This document shows, in pieces, positions 42,127 through 49,641 of a DNA stretch of 64,000 nt. Source of the DNA: Nonomuraea africana (GTDB taxonomy: Bacteria > Actinomycetota > Actinomycetes > Streptosporangiales > Streptosporangiaceae); assembly GCF_014873535.1 (NCBI RefSeq), contig NZ_JADBEF010000001.1, forward strand, positions 8,370,001-8,434,000, in the 5' to 3' direction. The position numbers and the translations under genes are program-made. The notes beneath the pieces were generated by a model. The model saw only the letters and a list, made by a program, of their open reading frames with translations. It had not been told where the DNA came from and ran no database searches. Each line of letters opens with the position of its first letter. The first letter of the stretch is position 1.

Positions 42127-42776
42127 TGCGTCTCGTTCTGGTCGGGCCCCCCGGAGCGGGTAAGGGGACACAGGCCCAGTTCATCGCATCGAACCTGTCC
42201 ATCCCGAAGATTTCGACAGGTGACATCTTCCGTGCCAACGTCTCGGGCGGCACGGAGCTCGGCAAGCTCGCCAAGACCTACATGGACCGCGGCGACCTTG
42301 TGCCCGACGAGGTCACCATCGCCATGGTCCGCGACCGCCTCTCCGAGGACGACGCGCAGGACGGTTTCCTGCTCGACGGGTTCCCCCGTAACGTCCCGCA
42401 GGCCGAGATCCTTCGCGACATGCTCAAGGACTGGGTTCAGAAGCTCGACCTGGTCCTGGAGCTCGTGGTCGACGACGAGGAGGTCGTCCGGCGACTGGCC
42501 GGGCGGCGCACCTGTAGCCAGTGCGGTCGCATCTGGCACGTCGAGTTCGACGACAAGAAGGACGACGTCTGCGACGCCTGCGGCGGCACGCTCTTCCAGC
42601 GTGACGACGACAAGGAAGACACCGTCAGGCACCGCCTGGAGGTCTACCAGCAGCAGACCGCGCCGCTGATCCGCTTCTACGCCGACGAGGGCATCCTGAT
42701 CGGGGTCGACGCGACAGGCCCGGTCGAGGAGATCACCCAGCGCGCGATGAAGGAAATCCGTCCGTACGCCGGTTAG
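42126..42776 (+). CDS. adk: Adenylate kinase, zinc-finger LID type
   Basis: 216 aa; interconverts ATP + AMP and 2 ADP. P-loop GPPGAGKGTQ, NMP-binding region ISTGDIFRANVSGGT and LLDGFPRNVPQAE. The LID holds four cysteines (CSQCGRIWHVEF and DVCDACGG), a zinc-binding form typical of Gram-positive enzymes; many actinobacterial enzymes are shorter and lack it, so this is worth noting. GTG start overlapping secY. A hairpin follows. Confidence 0.96.
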   Translation: MRLVLVGPPGAGKGTQAQFIASNLSIPKISTGDIFRANVSGGTELGKLAKTYMDRGDLVPDEVTIAMVRDRLSEDDAQDGFLLDGFPRNVPQAEILRDMLKDWVQKLDLVLELVVDDEEVVRRLAGRRTCSQCGRIWHVEFDDKKDDVCDACGGTLFQRDDDKEDTVRHRLEVYQQQTAPLIRFYADEGILIGVDATGPVEEITQRAMKEIRPYAG

Positions 42777-42788
42777 CACGAAGCGACG

Positions 42789-42822
42789 ACGCCGACCCCA
42801 GATGACCGGGGTCGGCGTTGTT
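42789..42822 (+). terminator. Stem-loop after adk
   Basis: ACGCCGACCCC (42789-42799) pairs perfectly with GGGGTCGGCGT (42808-42818) and is followed by TGTT. It begins 13 nt after the adk stop and about 65 nt before map, so map expression may need readthrough or a local promoter. Confidence 0.65.
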
Positions 42823-42886
42823 GCGTCATCAGCCCCGCTATGGGGGAATTGGGCTCCGGTGTTCGCCCGTTGAACCACCCTGGGGG

Positions 42887-43702
42887 GTGTCGAACTTGTT
42901 CAAGAAGAACAGGCATGGAATCCAGATCAAGTCGCCCGAGCAGCTGGAGAAGATGCGCGCGGCCGGTCTGGTGGTCGGGCGCACGCTGGACCTGCTGAAG
43001 AGGTCGGTCGAGCCGGGCATGACGCCGCTCGACCTCGACGCGATCGCGGAGAAGGCGATCAGGGACGAGGGCGCGATCCCGTCCTTCAAGGGCTACCAGG
43101 GTTTCCCGGCGAGCATCTGCGCCTCGGTGAACCACGAGGTGGTCCACGGCATCCCCTCGACCGAGCGCAAGCTGCGCGAGGGCGACATCATCTCCATCGA
43201 CTGCGGGGCGATCCTCGACGGGTGGCACGGGGACTCGGCGGTGACCGTACCGGTGGGCGAGGTCTCGCCCGCGCTCACCGAGCTGATGCGGGTGACGGAG
43301 GAGTCGATGTGGCGCGGCATCGCCGCGCTGACCGTCGGCCGCCACCTGTCGGACATCGGCTACGAGGTCGAGAAGTACGTCCGCTCCCAGGGACGCTACG
43401 GCATCCCCCAGGAGTACGGCGGGCACGGCATCGGCACCGAGATGCACATGGACCCGTGGGTGGCCAACCACGGACGTCCGGGCCGCGGTCCCGTGCTCGA
43501 GGCGGGCATGTGCCTGGCGATCGAGCCCATGGTGAACCTGGGCACCCAGCGCACCCGCGTGCTGGACGACGACTGGACCGTCGTGACGATCGACGGTAAG
43601 GCCTCCGCGCACTTCGAGCACAGCGTCGCCGTGACACATAATGGACCTTGGGTGCTAACCGCCCTCGATGGGGGCAAAGAGCGCCTGTCGCAGCTGAACT
43701 GA
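42887..43702 (+). CDS. map: Methionine aminopeptidase, type I
   Basis: 271 aa; removes initiator Met from nascent proteins using two metal ions. Metal ligands and active-site residues are visible: the substrate His in ASVNHEVVHGIP, Asp in IDCGAILDGWHGDSAVT, His in GGHGIGTEMHMDP, Glu in CLAIEPMV and Glu in SAHFEHSVAVT. GTG 42887 (MSNLFKKNRHGIQIKSPEQLE) is chosen since family homology begins there; the frame upstream is spacer. No SH3-like N-terminal extension. Confidence 0.95.
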   Translation: MSNLFKKNRHGIQIKSPEQLEKMRAAGLVVGRTLDLLKRSVEPGMTPLDLDAIAEKAIRDEGAIPSFKGYQGFPASICASVNHEVVHGIPSTERKLREGDIISIDCGAILDGWHGDSAVTVPVGEVSPALTELMRVTEESMWRGIAALTVGRHLSDIGYEVEKYVRSQGRYGIPQEYGGHGIGTEMHMDPWVANHGRPGRGPVLEAGMCLAIEPMVNLGTQRTRVLDDDWTVVTIDGKASAHFEHSVAVTHNGPWVLTALDGGKERLSQLN

Positions 43703-43718
43703 CGCGGGAGTGGTGGGG

Positions 43719-44123
43719 ATGGCGCAGAGCCCCGAAATGCGTGCATCAGACGTCGACCGCGACCGGGTGGCAGCCATCCTCCGCGAACACACGGCGCAGG
43801 GACGCATCACGGTCGAGGAGTTCAACGAACGGCTCGAGCAGGTCTACCAGAGCAAGACCTACGGCGAGCTGGCCAAGGTGACCGTGGACCTGCCCGAGGT
43901 CGATCTGCGCGCCCAGCCCGCGCGCGTGTCCGCGCCCAGCCCCGCCCCCGCCGGTCTGCACTCCGGCATGAAGGGCGCCTGGGCGGCGTGGGCCTCCGCC
44001 GTCGCGGTCACCTCGGTGATCTGGCTGCTGACCGACTTCGGCGGCTACTTCTGGCCGATGTGGGTGGCGGGGCCGTGGGGCGCGCTGTTGCTGGTGAGCA
44101 CCATCTTCGGCGGCAAGAAGTAG
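43719..44123 (+). CDS. DUF1707-domain membrane protein
   Basis: 134 aa. Residues ~5-55 are a DUF1707 domain (MRASDVDRDRVAAILREHTAQGRITVEEFNERLEQVYQSKTYGELAKVTVDLP), a SHOCT-like helical module common in actinomycetes. A Pro-rich linker is followed by two hydrophobic segments (AWASAVAVTSVIWLLTD and WPMWVAGPWGALLLVSTIF). GTG 43710 is an alternative start. It lies 16 nt after map; function unknown, some relatives are near stress-response regulators. Confidence 0.78.
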   Translation: MAQSPEMRASDVDRDRVAAILREHTAQGRITVEEFNERLEQVYQSKTYGELAKVTVDLPEVDLRAQPARVSAPSPAPAGLHSGMKGAWAAWASAVAVTSVIWLLTDFGGYFWPMWVAGPWGALLLVSTIFGGKK

Positions 44124-44219
44124 GGCTTTGTGTGCACTAGTGCACTGTGTGGATTTCTGCGCGGAAGGTCCGGTGCGCTCTTCCTAACGTGAGTCGTACA
44201 TCACTCACAGGAGGAAACA

Positions 44220-44618
44220 ATGCGCAGGATTCTCGTTGCGGCAGCCCTCGCCGGCTCGGTCGCCACCGGCCTCGCCGCCGCTCCGGCCGCCCAGGCCGCC
44301 ACCACCGAGGCGGCCGCCTCGACCAGCGGCTGGGGCAAGTACTTCTCCAGCGACGGCAAGGCCTACACCTTCGGCAAGTCCTACCAGACGCACGGCAAGG
44401 TCTACACGCACTGGTACGGCGTGGACAAGCCCGGCGGCAAGCGGGGCTACGTCTGGTTCGAGTACTACAAGGGCGGCCACTGGTACAAGTTCAGCCAGGG
44501 CTGGGACGGCAAGCACAGCGGCTCGTGGGGTGCCAAGGGGATCAAGAAGATCTACACCTACACCTGCTGGGGCGACTCCAAGTTCGACAACTGCGGCGGG
44601 AAGTACCGCATCTACTAG
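44220..44618 (+). CDS. Small secreted aromatic/Lys/Gly-rich protein
   Basis: 132 aa from ATG 44220 behind AGGAGG. A classical signal peptide (MRRILVAAALAGSVATGLAAAPAAQA) with a likely AQA cleavage site at residue ~27 leaves a mature ~105-aa domain very rich in Tyr, Trp, Lys and Gly (SWGKYFSSDGKAYTFGK is near its start; KIYTYTCWGDSKFDNCGGKYRIY ends it), with two cysteines close to the C-terminus that could form a disulfide. No enzyme motif. It has its own terminator and is a stand-alone unit; function unknown. Confidence 0.72.
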   Translation: MRRILVAAALAGSVATGLAAAPAAQAATTEAAASTSGWGKYFSSDGKAYTFGKSYQTHGKVYTHWYGVDKPGGKRGYVWFEYYKGGHWYKFSQGWDGKHSGSWGAKGIKKIYTYTCWGDSKFDNCGGKYRIY

Positions 44619-44649
44619 ACCAGGGGCTTTTCAGGGGGGTTCTGACGTA

Positions 44650-44687
44650 GAAGGCCCGCCGGTGACAGTGATCATCGGCGGGCCTTC
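44650..44687 (+). terminator. Rho-independent terminator of the small secreted protein gene
   Basis: A 16-bp stem (44650-44665 with 44672-44687, one G-T pair) built on GAAGGCCCGCCG closes on a 6-nt loop and ends in CTTC. It begins 32 nt after the stop codon. Confidence 0.85.
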
Positions 44688-44807
44688 GCTGTTCCTCTGT
44701 CCCGGTACGACAGCCAATAGACGCAGTCTTTACCGCTGGTGGTAGTTGGCGGCAGTCGGGCCGGGTAGGTGATCTTTGACGAGGGAAACCGTCGCATTGG
44801 GGGGACG

Positions 44808-45371
44808 ATGGGCCTGGGGCGGTATTCCGGTCGGCTGGCGCGGGTCACGCTGCTGGCGGCGGCGACCGGGACGCTGGCGGCGGGAGCCCTACCGCAGGAC
44901 CAGGCGGGCAGGGATGAGGAATACGTCTATATGACGCCGAATCCCGCCAAGCCCGGCAGCCAGGTGGCGATCACCACCAACGCCTGCCTCAAGTCCACCA
45001 ACGTGTCGGCCGTGTCCAGGGCCTTCCCTGGATACAGCGTGTTCCTCTCGCTCAAGAACGGCCGGATGCACGGCTCGACCACGCTCCCGCGCAGCCTGTA
45101 TCCGAGCCAGTACGCGGTCGCGGTGCGGTGCGCGAACGAGGAGGCGACAGGCTACTTCAGGGTCATCCAGCACGCGCGCCATCCGACCTTCGGGCCGCAC
45201 ACCGGCGGCGGCGGGCTGGCGCTGGGGTCCGATCCGGCGGAGCGGGCCGGATCGGAGTCGTCCAGAGCGCCGTGGCTGGCCGGCGCGATCGCCGTCCTCG
45301 TGACGGTGGCGGGCACCGGCGCGGTCCTCGTCAGGAGAAGGCGTCGTCCAGGGCGAGACGGCGCCCCATGA
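44808..45371 (+). CDS. Secreted C-terminally anchored protein next to a sortase
   Basis: 187 aa from ATG 44808. N-terminal signal (RVTLLAAATGTLAAGALPQ), then a ~100-aa beta-like domain (VYMTPNPAKPGSQVAITTNACLK, ANEEATGYFRVIQ), a Gly-rich linker (FGPHTGGGGLALG), a C-terminal membrane segment (APWLAGAIAVLVTVAGTGAVLV) and a basic tail RRRRRPGR. That is the topology of a sortase substrate, yet no LPXTG is present; the nearest element is PHTGGGG. The next gene, a class F sortase, overlaps by 4 nt, which supports a functional pair. Confidence 0.65.
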   Translation: MGLGRYSGRLARVTLLAAATGTLAAGALPQDQAGRDEEYVYMTPNPAKPGSQVAITTNACLKSTNVSAVSRAFPGYSVFLSLKNGRMHGSTTLPRSLYPSQYAVAVRCANEEATGYFRVIQHARHPTFGPHTGGGGLALGSDPAERAGSESSRAPWLAGAIAVLVTVAGTGAVLVRRRRRPGRDGAP

Positions 45372-46078
45372 GCACGTGTCCGCCCGGCCCCGCGTGTCGG
45401 CGGCCGATGGGGCCGGGTGGACACGTCATCGTCGCGGTCACGCTGCTGGCCGCGGCCGGCTGCATGCCGGTCGAGGCAGCGCCGCGTCCTGCGGCACGGA
45501 CACCGGTGGCGGCGGCGCCCCGTCCCGTGGCGCGGGTGCCGCCGTTCTTCAGCGAGTCGACGGTGCGCGACCCGTGGCCCACGCCGCTGGCGGGGGAGTT
45601 GTCGAGATCCGAGCCGACGCACGTGCTCATCCCGCGCGTCGGGGTGAGCGCGCCGCTCGTGGTGCTGGGGGTGGGAGACGACGGCCAGCTCGCCGTGCCT
45701 CCGCTGGACCACGCCAACATCGCGGGCTGGTACGGCGGTGGCCCCACTCCTGGGGAGAGGGGCTCGGCGGTCATCGCCGGGCACCTCGACACCACGACGG
45801 GGCCCGCGGTCTTCGCGAGACTGTCCGACGTGCGCGTCGGCGACACGGTCGCCGCGGTCAGGGGTGACGGTACTGTGGCGGTGTTCTCCGTCGAGCGGAT
45901 GGAGCGGACTCCCAAGTCGCGCTTCCCCGCCGACGAGGTCTACGGCTCCACGAGCGAGCGCAAGCTCGTGCTGGTGACCTGCGGTGGGGCTTTTGACCGG
46001 ATCCGCCGGTCGTACACCGACAACCTCATCGTGCACGCGGTGTTCCGAGCGGCGTACGCAGCCTCGGACCTGAGGTAG
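45368..46078 (+). CDS. Class F sortase
   Basis: 236 aa. After an N-terminal hydrophobic segment (residues ~18-31) and a Pro/Ala/Arg-rich linker comes the sortase domain: PTHVLIPRVGVSAPLVVLG, AGWYGGGPTPGERGSAVIAGHLDT (catalytic His ~139), KLVLVTCGGAFDR (catalytic Cys ~205) and RRSYTDNLIVHA (Arg ~213). These match class F sortases of Actinobacteria, transpeptidases whose substrates are mostly undefined. A Cys at residue 32 after AAAG resembles a lipobox but lacks the usual Leu at -3. Coupled to the upstream anchored-protein gene. Confidence 0.85.
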   Translation: MSTCPPGPACRRPMGPGGHVIVAVTLLAAAGCMPVEAAPRPAARTPVAAAPRPVARVPPFFSESTVRDPWPTPLAGELSRSEPTHVLIPRVGVSAPLVVLGVGDDGQLAVPPLDHANIAGWYGGGPTPGERGSAVIAGHLDTTTGPAVFARLSDVRVGDTVAAVRGDGTVAVFSVERMERTPKSRFPADEVYGSTSERKLVLVTCGGAFDRIRRSYTDNLIVHAVFRAAYAASDLR

Positions 46079-46099
46079 CCTAGAGCATGGTTGTGTCAG

Positions 46100-46145
46100 G
46101 ACACCTGGCATGCGTTTCGCATTTCGCGCCCAGGTGTCGTACACT
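46100..46145 (+). promoter_or_regulatory. Inverted repeat and putative -10 box upstream of infA
   Basis: GACACCTGG (46100-46108) is repeated in exact inversion at 46130-46138, immediately before TACACT (46140-46145), a good -10 box. No clear -35 box exists at 17 bp. The right arm covers the position just upstream of the -10 box, as expected for an operator of an activator or repressor. Confidence 0.5.
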
Positions 46146-46274
46146 CCTTAGTCGGCTCACTATGGCCATCCTGTGTTGGCGGTCCTGCAGACCGCCGCTC
46201 TCATTCGATGCGGATGGCCGCGGCTGCTTAGTGAACCGAAACCTCAGACGACCGATCAGTGAAACGCGAGGGAC

Positions 46275-46496
46275 ATGGCCAAGAAAGACGGCGCCATCGA
46301 GATCGAGGGCACTGTGGTTGAGTCGCTCCCGAACGCGATGTTCAGGGTGCAACTCGACAACGGCCATAAGGTCCTGGCCCACATCAGCGGACGGATGCGG
46401 ATGCACTACATCCGAATCCTGCCGGACGACCGGGTAGTCGTGGAACTGAGCCCTTACGACCTCAGTCGTGGGCGGATCGTCTACCGATACAAGTAA
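46275..46496 (+). CDS. infA: Translation initiation factor IF-1
   Basis: 73 aa OB-fold: MAKKDGAIEIEGTVVESLPNAMFRVQLDNGHKVLAHISGRMRMHYIRILPDDRVVVELSPYDLSRGRIVYRY pattern, essentially invariant across Actinobacteria. IF-1 blocks the A site during initiation with IF-2 and IF-3. First gene of the infA-rpmJ-rpsM-rpsK-rpsD-rpoA-rplQ group. Confidence 0.97.
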   Translation: MAKKDGAIEIEGTVVESLPNAMFRVQLDNGHKVLAHISGRMRMHYIRILPDDRVVVELSPYDLSRGRIVYRYK

Positions 46497-46521
46497 AACG
46501 TCTGAGGAATCACGAAGGACT

Positions 46522-46635
46522 ATGAAGGTTAAGCCGAGCGTTAAGAAGATCTGCGACAAGTGCAAGGTGATCCGCCGGCACGGTCGTGTCATGGTGATCT
46601 GCGACAACCTGCGCCACAAGCAGCGCCAGGGCTAG
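46522..46635 (+). CDS. rpmJ: 50S ribosomal protein L36, zinc-binding form
   Basis: 37 aa from ATG 46522 to TAG 46633-46635: MKVKPSVKKICDKCKVIRRH then GRVMVICDNLRHKQRQG. The zinc ligands CDKC, the later Cys and His are all present, so it is the C+ paralogue. It begins 25 nt after infA, behind GAAGGAC. Very small but unmistakable in this context. Confidence 0.96.
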   Translation: MKVKPSVKKICDKCKVIRRHGRVMVICDNLRHKQRQG

Positions 46636-46828
46636 GTCGCCACAAGGCTTTTCCGAGTCCGCCCCTCGAGGGAGCGGGCTCGACGCATGAGAAGCCTGAA
46701 CCGGTAATCGCGCTTCACACCCGCTCTCGAGCGGGACACCCTCGGTCGGAGGCCGAGGCCCTCACCCCGGGCATGGGGAGGGGAGTGGGGCGCCAGACCT
46801 CCGCCACAGTGAAGGAGAATGCCCGACC
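46636..46828 (+). promoter_or_regulatory. Hairpin-rich rpmJ-rpsM spacer
   Basis: No gene in 193 nt. Short perfect hairpins CCCGCT-CTCG-AGCGGG (46720-46735) and CCTCGG/CCGAGG with a 7-nt loop (46741-46759) are visible, the first with a stable CTCG cap. GAAGGAG provides the rpsM ribosome binding site near the end. Confidence 0.4.
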
Positions 46829-47209
46829 ATGGCTCGCCTGGTTGGCGTCGACCTCCCCCGCGAAAAGCGGCTGGAGATCGCTCTCACCTACATTTACGGA
46901 ATCGGCCGCACCCGGGCCCAGGAGATCCTCCAGGCCACCGGCGTCAGCGGTGACCTTCGCGTGCACCAGCTGAGCGACGCTGAGCTCGTCCCGATGCGTG
47001 ACTACATCGAGGCGAACTTCAAGATCGAGGGTGACCTGCGCCGCGAGGTCCAGGCCGACATCCGTCGCAAGATCGAAATCGGTTGCTACCAGGGCATCCG
47101 GCACCGGAAGGGTCTTCCCGTCCACGGCCAGCGCACCCAGACCAACGCGCGTACCCGTAAGGGCAAGAAGAAGACCGTCGCCGGTAAGAAGAAGCCCGGT
47201 AAGAAGTAG
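46829..47209 (+). CDS. rpsM: 30S ribosomal protein S13
   Basis: 126 aa. ARLVGVDLPREKRLEIALTYIYGIGRTRAQEIL is the signature start; GCYQGIRHRKGLPVHGQRTQTNARTRKG the conserved rRNA/tRNA-contacting region. The C-terminus ends in a Lys-rich tail (KKKTVAGKKKPGKK). S13 touches P-site tRNA and 50S bridges. rpsK follows after 123 nt. Confidence 0.97.
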   Translation: MARLVGVDLPREKRLEIALTYIYGIGRTRAQEILQATGVSGDLRVHQLSDAELVPMRDYIEANFKIEGDLRREVQADIRRKIEIGCYQGIRHRKGLPVHGQRTQTNARTRKGKKKTVAGKKKPGKK

Positions 47210-47332
47210 TCCCCGGAGCGGCGAACGCTCAGGCCCGAGAGCGGAAGCTCGCGTAACCAGCGAGGGCCCAGAGAGTGCGACCGTTCTACACAGTAGCCGC
47301 GGGACCGATGAACTCAGGAGTGAAGGCAAAGA

Positions 47333-47737
47333 ATGCCTCCTAAGAGCCGCCAGGGTGCGCCCAAGAAGGTGCGCCGCAAGGAAAAGAAGAACGTCGCTCA
47401 CGGGCACGCCCACATCAAGAGCACGTTCAACAACACGATCGTTTCGATCACCGACCCGAACGGGAACGTGATCTCCTGGGCCAGCGCCGGCCACGTGGGT
47501 TTCAAGGGCTCCCGTAAGTCCACCCCGTTCGCCGCGCAGATGGCTGCGGAGAACGCCGCCCGCCGCGCCATGGAGCACGGCATGCGCAAGGTCGACGTCT
47601 TCGTGAAGGGCCCCGGCTCCGGCCGCGAGACCGCGATCCGTTCGCTGCAGGCGACGGGCCTCGAGGTCGGCTCCATCCAGGACGTGACCCCGGTTCCGCA
47701 CAACGGCTGCCGTCCGCCGAAGCGCCGCCGCGTCTGA
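47333..47737 (+). CDS. rpsK: 30S ribosomal protein S11
   Basis: 134 aa. NVAHGHAHIKSTFNNTIVSITDPNGNVISWASAGHVGFKGSRKSTPFAAQMAAE and KGPGSGRETAIRSLQATGLEVGSIQDVTPVPHNGCRPPKRRRV are highly conserved; S11 lines the mRNA path at the E site. ATG 47333. rpsD starts 20 nt after the stop. Confidence 0.97.
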   Translation: MPPKSRQGAPKKVRRKEKKNVAHGHAHIKSTFNNTIVSITDPNGNVISWASAGHVGFKGSRKSTPFAAQMAAENAARRAMEHGMRKVDVFVKGPGSGRETAIRSLQATGLEVGSIQDVTPVPHNGCRPPKRRRV

Positions 47738-47757
47738 CACCCAGGAGATAGTGACAA

Positions 47758-48384
47758 ATGGCTCGTTACACGGGCGCGGACTGCAAGCTCTGCCGTCGCG
47801 AGAAGACCAAGCTCTTCCTCAAGGGCAGCAAGTGCGAGTCCGCGAAGTGCCCCATCGAAATCCGTCCTTACCCGCCGGGTGAGCACGGTCGCGGTCGTCC
47901 CAAGGAGTCTGAGTACCAGCTCCAGCTTCGTGAGAAGCAGAAGACCCGCCGCATCTACGGCGTCCTCGAGAAGCAGTTCCGCAACTACTACGAGGAAGCC
48001 AACAAGAAGGGCGGCAAGACCGGCGAGAACCTCCTCCAGATCCTGGAGAGCCGTCTCGACAACGTGGTCTACCGCGCCGGTTTCGCCCAGTCGCGCGACG
48101 CCGCTCGCCAGCAGGTCCGTCACGGCCACATCCTGGTGAACGGCAAGAAGGTCGACATCCCGTCGTACCGCGTGCGTGAGCACGACATCGTCGAGGTCCG
48201 CGAGAAGGCCGCCAACCTGCTGCCCTACGAGGTCGCCAAGGCGACCGCGGGCGACAAGACGGTCCCGGCCTGGCTGGGCGTCGTGCCGGAGAAGCTCCGC
48301 GTCCTGGTTCACCAGCTGCCGGTTCGCCAGCAGATCGACACCCAGGTCCAGGAGCAGCTGATCGTCGAGCTCTACTCCAAGTAA
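47758..48384 (+). CDS. rpsD: 30S ribosomal protein S4, zinc-binding form
   Basis: 208 aa. The N-terminus holds four cysteines (CKLCRREK ... KCESAKCPIEIR), the C+ zinc form. The S4 RNA-binding domain is ESRLDNVVYRAGFAQSRDAARQQVRHGHILVNGKKVDIPSYRV. S4 starts 30S assembly and in E. coli represses this operon; a matching site is not recognisable. ATG 47758 with AGGAG upstream. Confidence 0.97.
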   Translation: MARYTGADCKLCRREKTKLFLKGSKCESAKCPIEIRPYPPGEHGRGRPKESEYQLQLREKQKTRRIYGVLEKQFRNYYEEANKKGGKTGENLLQILESRLDNVVYRAGFAQSRDAARQQVRHGHILVNGKKVDIPSYRVREHDIVEVREKAANLLPYEVAKATAGDKTVPAWLGVVPEKLRVLVHQLPVRQQIDTQVQEQLIVELYSK

Positions 48385-48393
48385 GAGCTCAAC

Positions 48394-48461
48394 CCTGAGA
48401 GCCACCCGCGATCGCGGGAGGCCTCAGGAGCCCGACGTCGCGGGCTCGAGGTCTGCTCGAG
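48394..48461 (+). promoter_or_regulatory. Hairpins after rpsD
   Basis: CCTGAG (48394-48399) pairs with CTCAGG (48423-48428) around an inner CC/GG and CCCGCG/CGCGGG stem. A second small hairpin CTCGAG-GTCTG-CTCGAG lies at 48445-48461. They open the 226-nt gene-free rpsD-rpoA spacer. Confidence 0.45.
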
Positions 48462-48520
48462 TCCGCGGGGCCGGACAAAAGCTTCCCCTTTGGCTGGGGT
48501 TACCTGGCCACGGGGCAAGA

Positions 48521-48551
48521 ATGGGGTACGGCGTGCCGTACCCCATTTAGG
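48521..48551 (+). promoter_or_regulatory. 26-bp perfect palindrome between rpsD and rpoA
   Basis: ATGGGGTACGGC (48521-48532) and its exact complement (48535-48546) flank two bases, followed by TTTAG. It lies 64 nt before the rpoA start. It could be a terminator-like RNA hairpin that lowers rpoA relative to ribosomal genes, or a DNA operator for a dimeric protein. Confidence 0.55.
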
Positions 48552-48610
48552 CTGTTCATCGGAGTGGCGTCATATAGCGGGCGCCGCACGACAAGGGGAG
48601 ACCCGAAGAC

Positions 48611-49627
48611 ATGCTGATCGCTCAGCGTCCGACTCTTCTCGAAGAGTCGATCGACGAGACCCGGTCCAAGTTCATCATCGAGCCGCTGGAGCCGGGCTTC
48701 GGCTACACCATCGGCAACTCGCTGCGCCGCACGCTGCTGTCGTCCATTCCGGGCGCGGCCGTGACGAGCATCCGCATCGAGGGAGTGCTTCACGAGTTCT
48801 CGACTGTTCCCGGGGTCAAGGAGGATGTCACCGACATCATCCTGAACCTCAAGGAGCTGGTCGTCTCCTCCGAGCACGACGAGCCCGTCGTGATGTACCT
48901 GCGCAAGCAGGGCCCCGGCGAGGTCACCGCCGCCGACATCGCGCCTCCGGCCGGTGTCGAGGTGCACAACCCCGACCTGCGCATCGCCACGCTGAACGGC
49001 AAGGCGAAGCTGGAGATGGAGCTGACCGTCGAGCGCGGTCGCGGCTACGTCTCCGCCGCGCAGAACAAGCAGCCGGGCCAGGAGATCGGTCGCATTCCGA
49101 TCGACTCGATCTACTCGCCGGTGCTCAAGGTCACCTACAAGGTCGAGGCGACCCGTGTCGAGCAGCGCACCGACTTCGACCGGCTGATCCTCGACGTCGA
49201 GACCAAGGCCGCCATGAAGCCCCGCGACGCGGTGGCCTCGGCGGGCAAGACCCTCGTCGAGCTGTTCGGCCTGGCGCGCGAGCTCAACGTCGAGGCCGAG
49301 GGCATCGACATCGGCCCGTCGCCGACGGACGCGGCTCTGGCCGCCGACCTGGCGCTGCCGATCGAGGAGCTCAACCTCACGGTCCGTTCCTACAACTGCC
49401 TCAAGCGCGAGGGCATCCACACCGTGGGTGAGCTCGTGGCCCGCAGCGAGCAGGACCTGCTCGATATAAGGAATTTCGGCGCCAAGTCGATCGAAGAGGT
49501 CAAGCAGAAGCTGCACGAGATGTCGCTGGCGCTCAAGGACTCCCCGCCCGGGTTCGACCCGAGCGCGGTGGCCGGCGGCGGCTACGACGACGACGACAGC
49601 GCGTACGTCGAGACCGAGCAGTACTAG
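48611..49627 (+). CDS. rpoA: DNA-directed RNA polymerase subunit alpha
   Basis: 338 aa. The N-terminal assembly domain shows FIIEPLEPGFGYTIGNSLRRTLLSSIPGAAVTSIRIEGVLHEFSTVPGVKEDVTDIILNLK; the C-terminal domain binding UP elements and activators is SYNCLKREGIHTVGELVARSEQDLLDIRNFGAKSIEEVKQKL. It ends in an acidic tail (YDDDDSAYVETEQY). ATG 48611 with GGGGAGACC upstream. Confidence 0.98.
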   Translation: MLIAQRPTLLEESIDETRSKFIIEPLEPGFGYTIGNSLRRTLLSSIPGAAVTSIRIEGVLHEFSTVPGVKEDVTDIILNLKELVVSSEHDEPVVMYLRKQGPGEVTAADIAPPAGVEVHNPDLRIATLNGKAKLEMELTVERGRGYVSAAQNKQPGQEIGRIPIDSIYSPVLKVTYKVEATRVEQRTDFDRLILDVETKAAMKPRDAVASAGKTLVELFGLARELNVEAEGIDIGPSPTDAALAADLALPIEELNLTVRSYNCLKREGIHTVGELVARSEQDLLDIRNFGAKSIEEVKQKLHEMSLALKDSPPGFDPSAVAGGGYDDDDSAYVETEQY

Positions 49628-49641
49628 CAGACTCAGGTCCG

